This document shows positions 1 through 12,559 of a stretch of 64,000 nt of DNA, one piece after another. A model generated the notes under the pieces. That model did no database searches and had not been told where the DNA came from. It saw only the letters and a program-made list of their open reading frames with translations. The translations under genes were made by a program, and so were the position numbers. Source of the stretch: Hygrocybe punicea (Eukaryota > Basidiomycota > Agaricomycetes > Agaricales > Hygrophoraceae). How positions within the stretch are numbered: position 1 is the first letter of the stretch; every line of letters starts with the position of its first letter. The stretch covers positions 5,022,001 through 5,086,000 of the forward strand of contig OY744466.1 in assembly GCA_963556145.1 (NCBI GenBank), given 5' to 3'.

Positions 1-179
1 TACAGTACTTTGCTGTAGATACAGTAAAAGTAGTGAAACAAAAGGCTTGATGTTATTGAAAAGGTATAAGTCTCATTTGCCTTCATACCTTCAGATGAAT
101 TTGAGCACAAGTATTGTAGTTTATGTCTGAATACTGTTACAATACCATGTTGAATGTTATGGTAATGATATTTAGTATA

Positions 180-974
180 CTTGTCAAGTACTTTCAAGAT
201 ACTGTGTGACATGGTATGCTACTGCGCACCCTGTGTCTGTAAAGTCATTTTCAACCAACACCAATGATCACAGGCATAAAATCATCTTGAACTTGTCTCC
301 CCTCAGAGGAACCGCCAATACAGTGAATTGAACCTCAACAATATCACCAACTCTGAAGCAAATAGGATTTCCAGCCAGAAAGCTAATATGTTTTTTCTTT
401 TAATCCAGGTATTTGTATCATAATGATCAAACACTCACTGAGATCGATTCCCACTTGACTCCAACTTGAAATAAAGGACCTGGTTGTCTATTCCATGGAA
501 ATAGCGTGCATTGGCCATGGACGTTAGGATGCTTTTGGGATCAACATTGCGGTCGAATGGGATCTCACAAGAGGTGTCATTGGATCGGCGATCAGTAAAG
601 TATTGGGTTCCTATTGCTAATGCCATGTATTCCATGTAGGTAGCTGGCATAAAGTCCTGTATCACATGTTTGGGGAAATAACGAGCTAGCTTCCGATGCA
701 AAATATGAAGGTTATTGATAAAGGATTTGAAGCCTGGGCCCTGTGGTATTAAGACCTGTAACAATAACGCTTTGACAGATAAATGGGATTTGGCGTTCAG
801 GTGAACTATTGGAGTTCTATAAAGTATTCTTGTAGTATAAGATATATTACCCCTTACATTGTTGTGATGGGTGGTAGATCCTTCTTTGCCAATATTGCTT
901 GCAGGCTTAAGACCAATTCTTCTGGTTCTGTTGTATCTGTTGCTGGCATTGTAAATCTCCAGCAGTTTTAGCAA
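180..974 (-). pseudogene. C-terminal part of a multi-copy agaricomycete gene of unknown function
   Basis: Two exons are readable on the minus strand. The upstream one (about 974-440) ends in a segment with the motifs PFDRNVDP and GIDNQVLYFKLE. A donor GTGAGT near 438 and an acceptor TTAG near 390 join it in phase to a second exon containing FRVGDIVEVQF and VPLRGDKFKMIL. I recognise this arrangement (a 'HGEDNEVLYY' block followed by 'GDIVE.Q.SF..VPLR') from a high-copy, lineage-specific agaricomycete family of unknown function. The second exon is stopped by TGA at complement 268-270 where the family usually has Arg, so this copy looks broken. The N-terminal part probably lay upstream, toward 1.2 kb and beyond, but I cannot join it. 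The family memory is from general exposure, not a search. Confidence 0.55.
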
Positions 975-2540
975 TTGTTATGTATGACATTGATATTCAA
1001 AATCTGTGCATATGATCAACATGATAATCTTTTCAGTGTGATTACTGACATTTGCGGAATTCGCTAGTTGAGTATCATCGTCATTTAATCGTGTGGCTAT
1101 GAGGCTTTCCAAGTATTTGGCTGTCAATGTCATATCAGGGATGGGTGAATGTATGCGTATGTATGTCTGACATGCATCTGCAAAATTATAATGGTCATCC
1201 ATCGTTCAATATGGAAGAAAAGGTTGATTGATATAGAGAAATACTTTTCTCCAAATGTATGATCATATCCTGATCACATGCTTCAGCACAAAATACACAT
1301 GTGACATTTTGATTCTCAAATTTCTGATTATAGGTATTGTGTGGATGTCATTTAGTGTTTCTGCATTTACATTTGAAACAGAATACATTTGCACAGCCAG
1401 CTATGGTGCAGCAATATCTTGATCCTTTTGTTGTTGTAGCCCCTGTATCAATTTGATTGTATTTGTCAGCTGAGCCGATATGTAACGAACTGGCAATATC
1501 TCCTTTTGGTTAGCGAATTTCTATTTATGAACGAACTTAGTCATCCCAGCATTGATCGAGCTCATCCATCATTTCTTTTGCCAAAGAGGTTGCTGTTTCA
1601 TTGAAGTCCAGTCATCCTGAAATTGGTTAAACAGTCTATCCATCATTTCTCCTGCTCAGACTGTTTCTGGTTTATTGAGACCCGGTTATCCCGACATTGA
1701 TTAGGAGCTAATGCACACTCCACCCACTCAAGATATTCTGCGTTTATTGAAACCCAGCCACCATGACATTGATCACATGTTAATCCATCATTTCCTTTAG
1801 TCAAAGATATCCAATTTTCATGAATCCCGGTTATCCTGGCATTGATAACATGTCCTTCCATCATCTCTTCCACTCAAAAGGTTCCATATTTGTGGTGTTG
1901 TAGGATACACCAGCATATCAGGTGATTGGTCATCGGGATGTCATCTGTCCTATTGTTCATCTTCCATGCAGGTGGATTTAAAGTCGAGGAAACATTCAGG
2001 TGTGTGTTAGTTCCTCTTGTTTCAATGCCTCCCAAGAAGTCTGCAACCGCTAAACTGAATTCAAAGCTCAGATCGAGGGCACCTATGTAACCTTATATGT
2101 TTCCTGTCTGTTCCGTCACTGATCCATTTAAATAACAGGCGTTTGGCAGTGGGGAAGAAGGGGAAAAATGCCGCTGCCAAATGGATCGATGGTGATGTGT
2201 ATGTACTCACATATGAATTGTGTTACATTCTCCTAACATCTGGGCAGTGTTGCTCTATCGGAGGCAGAAGATGATATTATTAGCATTTGAAGCATTGGCA
2301 GTGTTGTAGTTTCCAAAGCGTCTAAAACGTTTGTAGAATTCTTCATTTCTACTTTGCTTTGTTAATATATTTCGTTAATTAGGCCTACCAAAAAATTGTC
2401 CGAAACCAAAGCGAAGTAAGTCATTTAATATGACATGTATGTCTTATGATGCTAATTGCTTTTCTTTTTTTCCAGAGGAAAATGACACTATCTTTCACCA
2501 TTGCCCAATATTATAGACATCAACAATGATGTGTAAATAT
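975..2540. other. no convincing gene; flank of the family gene plus a tandem repeat
   Basis: Short open frames on the minus strand at 978-1202 may be an upstream exon of the preceding gene, but I cannot link them. The rest is AT-rich, holds the tandem repeat listed separately, and shows no conserved protein motif that I can see. Confidence 0.4.
1535..1880. repeat. degenerate tandem repeat, unit about 75 bp
   Basis: The phrase CCATCATTTC or a close variant recurs near 1567, 1641, 1783 and 1859, with TTATTGA, CCCGGTTATCC and GACATTGAT phrases between. The spacing is about 74-76 bp, or twice that. Some five degenerate units fit. A short open frame on the minus strand (1643-1873) is a by-product of the repeat. 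Confidence 0.6.
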
Positions 2541-2559
2541 CATGTTATTATCCATCTAT

Positions 2560-4053
2560 CTCATTCATCATTCAGATATCATCATTAGTAATACATATTC
2601 TCCCTCCAAGAAGCAGAAATCCATTCATCATAAATTGGACAACCTTGAAAATGCTGATGATGATGAAGGCGGCGATTCCAAGTGAGTTGACTTGTCTGCA
2701 TTTGATGACATCTAGCTTATGCTGGACATTCTAGGATTCATACCAAGGTCAAATTTGGTTTGACCAACAGGTCTGATGATGTGTTCCGGTATTGTAAAAT
2801 TATATATGCATTGGTATGGGCGTTCCTTAGGCGTGAATGATGTCAGCACCTCCAAAGCTATGACATCTACCTTTACCAAGACTGCGGTGGTTGGTGACAG
2901 TGATGATAACAAGGATTCTAGTAGCAATGATGGAGAGGCGACTTATTTTCAGAACCGGATCACCAGGTGTGTTTGACCTAGTCTTAACATGATCTTTTCA
3001 TGATGAACATCCTGTATTAAGTTTACCATCTCCGGATGTCAATGAGTCCAATATTGGAAATCGAGATGCACAGCTTATCAATACCTATCAGGAGTGTGTA
3101 AACATCAAGTATGTATATGTACTTCATTCAATATATCCATGATATACTGAAGCGAATTCAGGGCAGCGGCGATGGTCTCTTGGTCCAGTGCCATTGGAAA
3201 TGGCAACCCAGAGTTTAGCCAAATCCTTTCCAACGTTTATAAGATCAACAGAGAGTCAGTTGTTTCGACATCTTCAGAATGATTGTAGTGATTAAATTTC
3301 ATATAATGCAGTTTGTTGTTTTCCGCCATCACCTTCATTCGCTCTGGAAAATATTCGAATCTTTCTCGTGATGATCCAGCCCAAATCTCTACAGGTGGAT
3401 TTGGGCAAAACGTCTTCCATGCTGTTGGAGGAGGTGATCCAACTATCTTCATATCTGTCATCATGGTGGAATCTTGTTACCTGGACAAACCAAAGGTTGG
3501 TAGTAACACAAAACCTGTCAAGGTTATCCAGGGTGCACTGCTCCAAGGTGAGTGGGAGCGATATATTGGTGCAATTGGAGTGGTAATCGGTGAGGTGGAA
3601 TTTCGAGCACAACTATTCAAGGACTTTGTGTCCTTCGTAACCACTTCTGCAAGTGCAATGGACGTATCTCCGAGTAGTATGTCCAATATTAACTCTTAAT
3701 GACTAACTTAAATCGGGTTGTACAGAGGCATCACCTTCCAAATCAGGGAAACTCAGCCCCTTCACTCGTCGGGCAGCGCCATCCTATCACAATATTGGTA
3801 AGTGCTCATGGATACAGAATAGCTGTGTTTTAAATGAATGATAGTGCCCATGTTCGATGGACGAAAAGTCAAAACGGACTTTGCTACAATGCTGAAGACT
3901 CTCCAACAGCTTCCATGTTTCCCGCACGACATTCCAGCTGATTTATGTGTTGTTGTTGGGCATATGATTAGTACTTTCAAGCGTGTGGAGGACTTGATAA
4001 AGAGCATCTCCCTCAATGTTCAATGGGTCATGGTGTTGGGAGTGCTGAAATGA
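2560..4053 (+). pseudogene. multi-copy agaricomycete gene of unknown function (DVPVFDGR/NVQWVVLLGT family), fragmentary
   Basis: Several exon-like stretches on the plus strand are readable: an acidic Lys/Asp-rich piece near 2590-2690, a Ser/Asp-rich piece at 2840-2966, and a well conserved exon at about 3375-3699. That exon has GDPTIFISVIMVESCYLDKP, then VIQGALLQGEWERYIGAIG, then EFRAQLFKDFVSF. Another exon at 3838-4050 has VPMFDGRKVKTDF and ends SLNVQWVMVLGVL. I recognise the order of these blocks from a high-copy agaricomycete family with no assigned function. Introns with GT-AG borders fit between them, but the upstream exons do not join cleanly, so this is probably a decayed copy. Confidence 0.5.
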
Positions 4054-4254
4054 TGTCCTGGTGACATTAAATATCATCGCTTTGTAATCTGTAAAACTCG
4101 TCAACGTCGATATGTGCCTTCTGAATCGCCTGAAAGCCTAGAAAATTGTACCGAAGGCAACAACAGATTATGGCTGCTCAACCTAGTCAAGGTAGTGTTG
4201 ATGTCATGTATAGTGGTGGTTAAGGATTAGCATGGTTGCTAATATATTACTTAG

Positions 4255-4845
4255 GTGGCTCACCATGTACTTATTGCATGGCGTTTGGTCTGTTTGCCGA
4301 CTGTTCTGCAAGCCACAACAATTGCAAAGAAAGTGCTGCTTCCCAACTATGAGGCAGAATGGACTGTCCTATGTCCAGCAACAAATGTGGCCATAGTGCT
4401 GCATACCGAGCAATACTTATTCAACAATTGTGTACTAGCACTGGATTATATTTGTGAGTGCTTATATGGCTTATGAAACACTTGTCGAATGGCGTTCGAT
4501 TCGTTTGGCAACTGTTCGGTAAGCCATAACAATTGTAACAAAAATGCTGCTGCCCAAAATCCAGGCAGAATGGATTGTCCTACATTGAATGACAATGTCT
4601 AGCAAGCCATAGTCCTGCATGCTGAGCAATACTTATATAACAATTGTCTACTAGCACTGGATTATGTGTGAGTGCTTATATGGCTTACCAAACACTTGCC
4701 GAACGGCATTCGATTCGTTTGTCAACTGTTCGGTAAGCCATAACAATTGTAACAAAAATGCTTCTGCCCAAATTCAAGGCAGAATGTATTATCCTACATT
4801 GAATGACAATGTCCAGCAATGATTGCAATCTATACTGAAGAACTC
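4255..4845. repeat. three tandem copies of an about 210-bp unit
   Basis: Units starting near 4255, 4460 and 4675 share the phrases GTGCTTATATGGCTTA, AACACTTG, TCGATTCGTTTG, CTGTTCGGTAAGCCATAAC and GGCAGAATG, at about 75-90 percent identity by eye. A further copy lies about 3 kb downstream at 7755-7960, so the unit is both tandem and dispersed. In one frame the copies could read through with TIRLSTVRQ-like text, but no frame is open across all copies. Confidence 0.75.
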
Positions 4846-5269
4846 AAGTCATACTCTACATGACTTGCAATCTCCCTGAACAATAAACAGTAGGAAGTAT
4901 ACTAACCCTTACATTCCGAATAGATTAAGGAAAATCGAGATTGTGTAATGTTGGATGGAAACGAATTGTTATGGAGAGTCTGGAAGGAATGAACCAAAAA
5001 AAATTGAACTAACCTTTCGGCTGCATTCAGATATATGAGATGAGAATACCACGATACATAGATACATTGTCGATGCGTGTGAGCCTTAGGTCACAACAGT
5101 TTATGTCAGACTGAAAATATCACGAACACAGGAAAATCTTTAAGACTGAGTATCCATCCTGATATATTTCATAAATGGCATGTTCAACACCCCTTGTATA
5201 TCTGTCTTGTGAGCAAAACCGTAATCAAAACAGAAAGCAAAGTATGTTTGGGTATGTTTTCTTCTATGT

Positions 5270-7324
5270 ATGACTGTATTCTGCATGTCATCCATGAGGC
5301 GGCGAACACTTGCCCTAAAACATTGTCAAATTGGATCAGGTGATTCCGGTTGTTATTTATGTCTTCATTTGGCACATGAGGTTTGCCCTTTTCCACTTAC
5401 CCGAAATTTTCTCTCGATTCTGCCAAACATTAAACTCTGCTCCTCCAATGGCTGTTCCTCTCATCAAAGTCTCCACCCCTGCCATAAACCCATCTGCCTT
5501 CAAATACTGGCCTGATACCATGCCAAAAAAGATGTAGGAACTCCACGCAATTTTCCAGATTCAATATATGGTTCCTGATGAGGTACCAGCGGAATACAAG
5601 ACTTCTGGTACCATTCCAGTCTTATCATGCAATCTATATATGATCAAAGCTCATCCTCACAATATCGCCGCTCAAGGTGAATTATGACACGAACTGCCAT
5701 CTTGATATGAGGAAGCACTATGACGCATCATATATCGCATGAACATGTATATATATGTAACAATGGCCATCACTGACAAGAAGGCACCTCACTATTCACA
5801 AGAATATGTTAAATGAGACCAAGAGGCTACCGATATTCTTCAATGTTATCTGAAATACACCGACGTCATGATGGATGAAATATGGGATGAGGTGCTGAAA
5901 GCAACACAGGCAAAGGAGATAAATAGTGATTGGCGCAGTACGGTTTTCGATGAGTGGCTCCTCAAAGAATATCATGTGAAGAAACATTCCCCTACGGCGT
6001 TGATACAACATGGTGCCATCAATACAGACATAATGCCAGAGGATCTTGGTATTTGTTCATCCGCATCACAACAGATAAATTGAATATAGCTTTTGATAGA
6101 CTGGGGCGAATACGATGACTCTGTTCCGTCATGGCACAATGGTACCGTTGTCGGATGGAAGTTCAATGGACAAGACGATGCCACCAAGTGTGCAATTATC
6201 CCTTGGGTCATCACATGGTGTAGAGAACACGATACCTCCATTAAAAACGGTAGGATCCACAACAGAGATTGCATTTTAGCATTACCTTCATATAACCTAC
6301 AGAGGATTCGGTCCCATCTGGTAAGGGAAAAGGAAAAGCAAAGGTGGTTTCGGAGGACAAGATGAAGGATCATGGAACTGGTCTGCATTACCATTTTCCA
6401 CTTTATATATATATAATGACATTGATCTTTGCCCTGTCCAGATGAAATGATGACAAAGGGGAAGAGCAAACCGAAACCGAAACTGAAGTCAAGTAAGCCA
6501 CGTTTCTTTGACCCTGCTAATAATATCCAAGCTTAATCACCATAGAGCGCACAAGAGCATCAGAGATTGCAGATGACAATGGTGGTAAGTGATTGAACGC
6601 CATATATGAGATTTATATTTCACAATGTCCATTCATGGAGGACATGAAGATGGAAAAAATCGGGACAGAGGTGGAGGACCATGATTCCAAGTTTTGAAAA
6701 TGTAAGTTCCATTATCCAACATAATATATCCATTAAGGTATGGACAGCCATTGTTGAAGTCCCGAAGGTCTCCAAGAAATTGAAGACCAAAAAGTCGAAG
6801 TTGGAAACCATGACACTAGACTCCTCGGAACAAGAGATCAAGACATCTGGACCACTGGATTCAAATGATAAGACCAGGACTCTGAGAGTGAGGTACAGGA
6901 TGAGCTCATGTCTGATGAATGCCCGAAAACATCTCCAGGTGGTGGTGACCAAATTGAGGATAGTGTTCTGGAGACGGAAAGGCAAAGACTTGCCAAAGCC
7001 GCACATGCATTGGATCTTGACATCAACATGGAGGATCACGATAAACTGGCAAAAAAGAAGACAAAATTGTCAACTCTAGGTAACTTGTTCAGCATCACGT
7101 CATTATAAACATTAATTTATCTCCCATCTACATCTAGCTTTGCGTCCTGGCATGCGTGCATATTCGCGAAACACGTCAGCAACCCCGATGGAGCCAAGCG
7201 TCTCATCTATGGAGATGGATTGGGGCAATATTGTCCTGCCACAAATTCACACCTCGGCTGCTCCAGTGCTATCTGTGATGCCACCCCCTAAGCTGTCCTC
7301 ATCCAAATTGGATCCAGGACTGTA
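5270..7324 (+). pseudogene. unrecognised multi-exon coding region, probably broken
   Basis: Protein-like stretches follow one another on the plus strand. A Pro-rich piece at 5331-5534 continues after a stop into MVPDEVPAEYKTSG (5545-5690). A charged piece at 5868-6080 contains MMDEIWDEVLKATQ. A Trp/Cys-containing piece at 6093-6362 contains IPWVITWCREHD. A Lys/Glu-rich C-terminal part (6905-7080) joins through a GT-AG intron to a last exon at 7140-7322 ending PPPKLSSSKLDPGL. The structure resembles the other lineage-specific genes nearby, but I do not recognise the family. The frame is interrupted at several points, so I call it a relic. Confidence 0.35.
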
Positions 7325-9400
7325 ATTTGAAGTGAGTCCATAGGTTGATATGATCTGTGTCATATTTTATTAATGGTTTCTTCCGTCAGATGTTGGTTGG
7401 TTGTGGTTTTAGGAACTGGGTCTGTCATGCGCCTCTTCATATGTTTTTACCATCACGACATTTGTAGTTCTTATTATATTCATAAATCAATCGGTTCCCT
7501 GCTGTGGTTAATGCATGAACTGAGATAAGAGAATATCCCAAGTCAAACAAACCGAGAATGACAGTCACAAGTGATTGGTAAGTTGATTCAAATATTCTGT
7601 ATTCTATTTGAATATATGCATCATTGATCGAATGCTAGTTATGAAATCGACAGGCTAAGATTAACCTTACAGTTCATCTGTGGTGGCAATTGTCTAGCTA
7701 TGTAGCATGTATTAGTATATTTGTGACAGGTTAACAAGCACTTGCTGAATGGCGTTATAGTGCTTATATGGCTTACAAAACACTTGCCGAACAGCATTCA
7801 ATTCGTTCATCAACCGTTCGGCAAGCCACAACAATTGTAAAGAACATGCTGCTACCCAAATACCAGGCAGAATGGAATGTCCTATGTTGCATTACATTAT
7901 CCGGCAACAATTATGCAATAGTATTGCATACTGAGCAATACTCATCTCCCAGATGTCGCTAAGCCATATAGCATGCATTAATATACTTGTGACAGCTTAA
8001 CAAAGACTTGCTGAACAGCATTCGGCCTATTCATCAACTGTTGTTTAATGAATTCTTTGATGTATTTGACAGAGGATTCAATCTCAAAAGGCAAGGGCAA
8101 AGGAAGGGTAAAGGCAAGCTAACTGTCCTCATCCAAATTTGATCCAGAACTGTAATATCCAGTGAGTCTGTAAATTTTTTTTTTTTTTTGTATTGTACTA
8201 TCAGTCTTCGACATCAGCCCTTACTTGCCAGTAAATCTTCAGGACTCAAATTCTTTCATGCTCCTTTCTACATGCTTCTACCATCGCCTTTGAATTCTAC
8301 ATTTTTTGTACTTGTATTAAAACAAATTTATCTGTTGCTTTGAATAATGTACAACTAAAATAAGGAGAGAATTCAACAATACAATAAATGTTATCAATCA
8401 AAACATATATGTATGTTCAGGCTCAAATTCTTTCTTGTAGATTATTAATTATAATCTCAGTCAAACATCACATACAAAACATACCATTGCAGCCTATACC
8501 AATGCTATCTTGTTAATTTGCGAATTTGCAAATGGGAAACAATAGGCAATGACGAAATCATTGCATCATGGGAAGCAACCAAATAGGAATAAACACAGCC
8601 TTCGGGCACAATATACAGTTTGAGAGAGCCATACAAATGGAGCGATATCATATGATCAAACTCGGCATGTTAATTGTTGTGATTCATGATCTGAACTACT
8701 AAACAAGTTAAATAGATATCACCAGATTTACTCCTGCTCTCACAAATCCACATGTATCTCGACAATATCATCCACATATGCTTTCTTGTCACTTCTTTAC
8801 ACATTCTTGCCAATGTAATACAATTTCCACAACTATGCCCAGGCCAACTCACATACATCTCCTCTGAATCAATCTTCTTGCCTTTGGTATCGAGTTTGGT
8901 GCAAGAACCAAACATGTTTCAAGGTAAAGTCATAGGACATGAGTGCTCTACCCACGAACTGGGTGATTTTAAAGGAGAACTCATAGAATCACCAGCCCTC
9001 ATATTAGAGGGAGGCAAAGGGTCGAAGTCTCCCTCTAACTAGAGGTGTTTCAAGTTTTTCAGGCCTCCTGCTATAATCAGGTATATATATTTTCACCTTA
9101 GATAGATTTTGAGTATAGATGTATGCCTCCATCTAACTAGAGGTGTTCTGAGTGTTTCAAGCCTCCTGCTATAGTGAGGTGGACATAGGTCTATGCCTCC
9201 TTCTAACTAGGGGTGTTTGGAGTGTTTCAGGCCTCCTGCTATAGTGAGGTGGACATAGGTCTATGCTTCCTCCTAACTAGGTGTTTGGAGTGTTCTTTCT
9301 CCTTATTTTCATTAATACATAGGCCATCTGCCTGATCATCACCCACTTTCTGCTAAGTCTTAAATTACAATTTATTTCCATTAGCTTAGACACAAACTTT
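7325..9400. other. intergenic, with a dispersed repeat copy and a 70-bp tandem repeat
   Basis: No gene is seen. A lone copy of the about 210-bp unit found tandemly at 4.25-4.85 kb lies at 7755-7960. The phrase GTCCTCATCCAAATT at 7296 recurs near 8128, suggesting a partial local duplication of the last exon of the preceding region. The rest is AT-rich. Confidence 0.5.
9025..9295. repeat. tandem repeat, 70-bp unit, about 3-4 copies
   Basis: The phrase TCTAACTAGAGGTGTT recurs at about 9033, 9132, 9202 and 9272. The last three are exactly 70 bp apart, each followed by GTTTCAGGCCTCCTGCTATAG and GGTGGACATAGGTCTATG. The first unit is longer and more diverged. Confidence 0.8.
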
Positions 9401-9714
9401 ATCCTTCATTTTGTGCTACACAATGATAAAGATCTATAAGTGGCAAGGGAGGACATGGATCAACTTTGAGAGGGCAAGAGAATGGGAATTATAGTCAGCA
9501 GGGAAGCAACAGCAAAATCTACTAGGGTGGTCAGACAACTGTCATCTGAAGCACCATGTCATTCACCTCAAGTGTCATCCTCATCAGAATTCCAAACCAT
9601 AACCTTGTTCAACAACTTCCCATTCTTGCCTGGGCCTGCATTCCGCCCACTGACCCAATGCTGCACTGCAGGTTTGGCTTTGCTTCGGGTCTGCCTGGCA
9701 GTCACAGGCACTGA

Positions 9715-11553
9715 TTACTTTAACAGGGCCTTCTTGTGAGGAGGGACGTCATCATCGGTGCTGCTGCTTTCTTCATCATCACCACACCAGACAGCAGGCT
9801 TGGCTTTGCTCCGAGTTAGCCTGGCAGTGGTCGGCTTACACACAGGTTTCTTTTGCTTGGCCATCTTTTGAGGGGGTGCCTTGTCCTCGCCACTGCTACT
9901 TCCCTTGTCATCATCGGACTGGGCCACTGGCTCGACCTTACTCTGAGTCTGTTCTCCAGCAGTTACCTTGTGTGCAGGCATAGGTTTCTTCGGCTTGGCC
10001 GTGTTTCAAGAGGGGGGTTCATCTCTGCCACTGCTACTCTCCTCGTCATCATCATGCTGGGCAGCCGGCTTGGCCTTACTCTGTGTTTGCTTGCCAGCAG
10101 TTGTCCTGCATGCAGGCACGGGTTTCTTCAGCTTCGCCATCTTGCGAGGGGGGGCTCCATCACTGCTGTTGCACTCCGTGTTGTCATCACCATCGGAGTC
10201 AGAGTGAGAGAGAGGATGTTGAATATCTTGTGGACTAGCCTTAGGCAGTCGTTTGGCACCCTTGTCTTTTCGGGTCTTGCGCTTCCTCGGCACAACCTCA
10301 CCATTCTCCACCCGCCGGTCCAGATCCTCCTGGTGTTTAGAAACCTCCCAGTGGGTTAGGTGGACGCATTTGCAAGCACCGGTTTTCAGGGCATCGCGCA
10401 ATGTGCGGACATCATCCAGAACCCCGAACTCTGAAGGGTTGGCGAACTTGAGAGTGGTGGGCCAGCCGACAAGTTTGACCTTGTGGGCAAGCACAATCAT
10501 GGTGTCGTAGTTAACGTAGTTCATAGAAATCTTCTTTGTCCTGGCAGCAAACTCTGCCTGTAACACAGAGTGACCATCAGTCTCGTACAACGAAGAGGCA
10601 CTTACGCAAGCCACTCCCAATCAATTTGGTGCATTGAGCACGCACTGTGGCCAATGTGTCACGATCTTTGCCACCTAAGCAGCAAACTAATGAGAACCTC
10701 TGTTATGGAAGTGCTATGTGTCGACTTACCTCTCGGGTTGCAAGCCCACTGCTCAAACTGTCGAATCACATCCCACCAACCTGCAGTACTTGCTGGAAGA
10801 AGTCTAAGGCGTCATCGGATCTGAACAGACTGGGCTGTACATAATTATCGACATGCCCTCGAGTGGTGAACAGGAAGGAGAGGGCACCAGTATGTTCACA
10901 CAGGAGAGTCAGCTAGATGAGAACGTCAGATTTCTTCCCAGTGTTACGAACCAGGCACCTACCTTGTCCTCGATATGTTGGATCGTTACTCGAGCATCTT
11001 ATGCCGCTGCTTGATTGGAGGGACGGGCGCCAGACTTCTTGCTCTCTCTGTACTCGACAAGGGAGGCAATGAGATCATCTTTTTGTTGTTGAGAGAGTTC
11101 ATTAAGTTCCGGGTCACTTGCCGCCAACTCTTTCAGCTCCTTCAATTTCTGCTTGGCACCCTTCGGTAGATCTGTGATTCCATATGGTGAGCATTGTTTC
11201 ATTGAGTAGTTTCCAGGTACGTACCTTCATTCACCTTAATAGCCTTGAAATGCGCGATGCCATTTGCCAAGTTGGGAGCACGCGTTTTGACATAGTGAGT
11301 GGAGTTGTTCACGCATTTTTTGACGTAGGCAACGGTCCTGTGGTGCTTGGCTGCAAGAGCCTCTATCTTGTCGTTGCGTTCACAGAGGAATTGGTTGATA
11401 TCTTCAACCAAGAGACTGGCCTTCTTGTCTGCAGCGGTTTTTCTTCTGCAATGCCTTCTGAGCAGCTGACAGTTTGGGGCATGGTGGATTGTTGTCCTCT
11501 GGCTCACAGGCAGGTGCGACAGGCAGCATTTGCATGACAGGCATTTCGTCCAT
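9715..11553 (-). pseudogene. multi-copy agaricomycete protein with basic/acidic repeat tail, near-intact
   Basis: Minus-strand gene with about five exons. The start ATG at 11551-11553 gives MDEMPVMQMLP and a LQKK stretch. A +1 A in a five-A run (plus-strand T run 11438-11442) then shifts the frame before TAADKKASLLVEDINQFL and AYVKKCVNNSTHY. Later exons carry KQKLKELKELA, a FLFTTRGHVDNY block (about 10850), FEQWAC, and MNYVNYDTMIVLAHKVKLVGWP with LRDALKTGACKC (10550-10370). I recognise this block order from a very common agaricomycete family of unknown function. The tail has three or four imperfect repeats of a unit with AKxKKPV, TQSKAKPA and DDDEESSS. A TGA at complement 10006-10008 interrupts the tail, whose repeat continues in frame beyond it. 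It is divergent from the next plus-strand gene. Confidence 0.65.
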
Positions 11554-11707
11554 ATTGGACTTGGACAAGCGACATGAACTTTCGGAACTTATTGTCAGAA
11601 ATTAGGTCATCTGAAAATTGGTTCTTAGCACTCACCAGGCTATGATGGTGGAATAGGTAGGTCCTCATTATTTCTTTGCATCTCTAGCTTACAGCCCTGC
11701 CACGCAG

Positions 11708-12500
11708 ATGCTCCCTGGAATGAATGTTCTCCTATGTCAAGTAAGTCAGTCCCCACCTCACCCTACTCTGTTTTTCATTCTACCAGATGCAGACCCTGCA
11801 TCATTCACTGGCTCCATGGATGCCCTTCTCTCGTCGATGGACTCCATGCTCACACTGACCGACTCTAAGGTCAACCACAGGGCACCGGGGACCCCTCAGC
11901 ACTGTGGCGAGCCGCTATCGCCTTTGACTTTCAGCCCTATGATCCAACAAGGTCCTCAACCTGCCAAGAAGGGTAAGGCATGGGCATTTGTCATTTTCAA
12001 CGGTCGCCAGCTAGGGGTAATGGACAACTGGTACGCTGTTACCATTCAATATTGGAGTTCTCTGAACTCTTGTAGGTCGGCTTGTAACAGAGCGACTGGG
12101 GGCCACTCCAATTCATCTTTCTGTGGGTATGCAACACATCAAGATGCTTGCACTGCATGGGATATTGCACGCGAGCAAGGAACATATGGCGACCCCACTG
12201 TGCAGAAGGTCGCAGAGTTACCTTCGTCGTTTCATTTGCAGCCTGAAGTGTGGGTCGTGCTGCAAGGTGTAAACCCAGGGGTTTACCACGATCTGTAAGT
12301 ACCCCGTTTCCTACTCTGATCATCAATTAACACGTAGATTAGTGAACTCACTCGCCAGGTGGTCGGCAATGTTAAATATCCTGCCTTTGAAAAGGTTGGC
12401 TCGCAGGAGGAAGGTGACAGGCTATTTGTTAGCACATACATGGATGGTGAAGTGGCGATATACTCCCCTCTTCCCCCCTCGGACGCCCTCCACACCTGAA
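11708..12500 (+). pseudogene. protein with two RNase H1 N-terminal (viroplasmin-like) modules
   Basis: Exons run 11708-11749, then 11788 to about 12033, about 12076-12296, and about 12344-12500, joined by short GT-AG introns. After a low-complexity Ser/Thr-rich start, the first module reads KAWAFVIFNGRQLGVMDNW and, across an intron, SACNRATGGHSNSSFCGY and DACTAWDIA. This pattern (xxVxxGRxxGVxxxW, then C..xTGG..N..F..Y.T..xA..A) is that of the small hybrid-binding domain found at the N-terminus of eukaryotic RNase H1 and in caulimovirus viroplasmins. No RNase H catalytic domain follows. Further on, VKYPAFEKVGSQEEGDRLF looks like the end of a second, weaker copy. In this setting it is likely mobile-element-associated; a nucleic-acid-binding role is inference. 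Confidence 0.5.
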
Positions 12501-12559
12501 GATTTCTGAAGATTTCTGTCAAACCCTTGCCTCCCCATTGACTGCCTGTCCCCTGCGTA

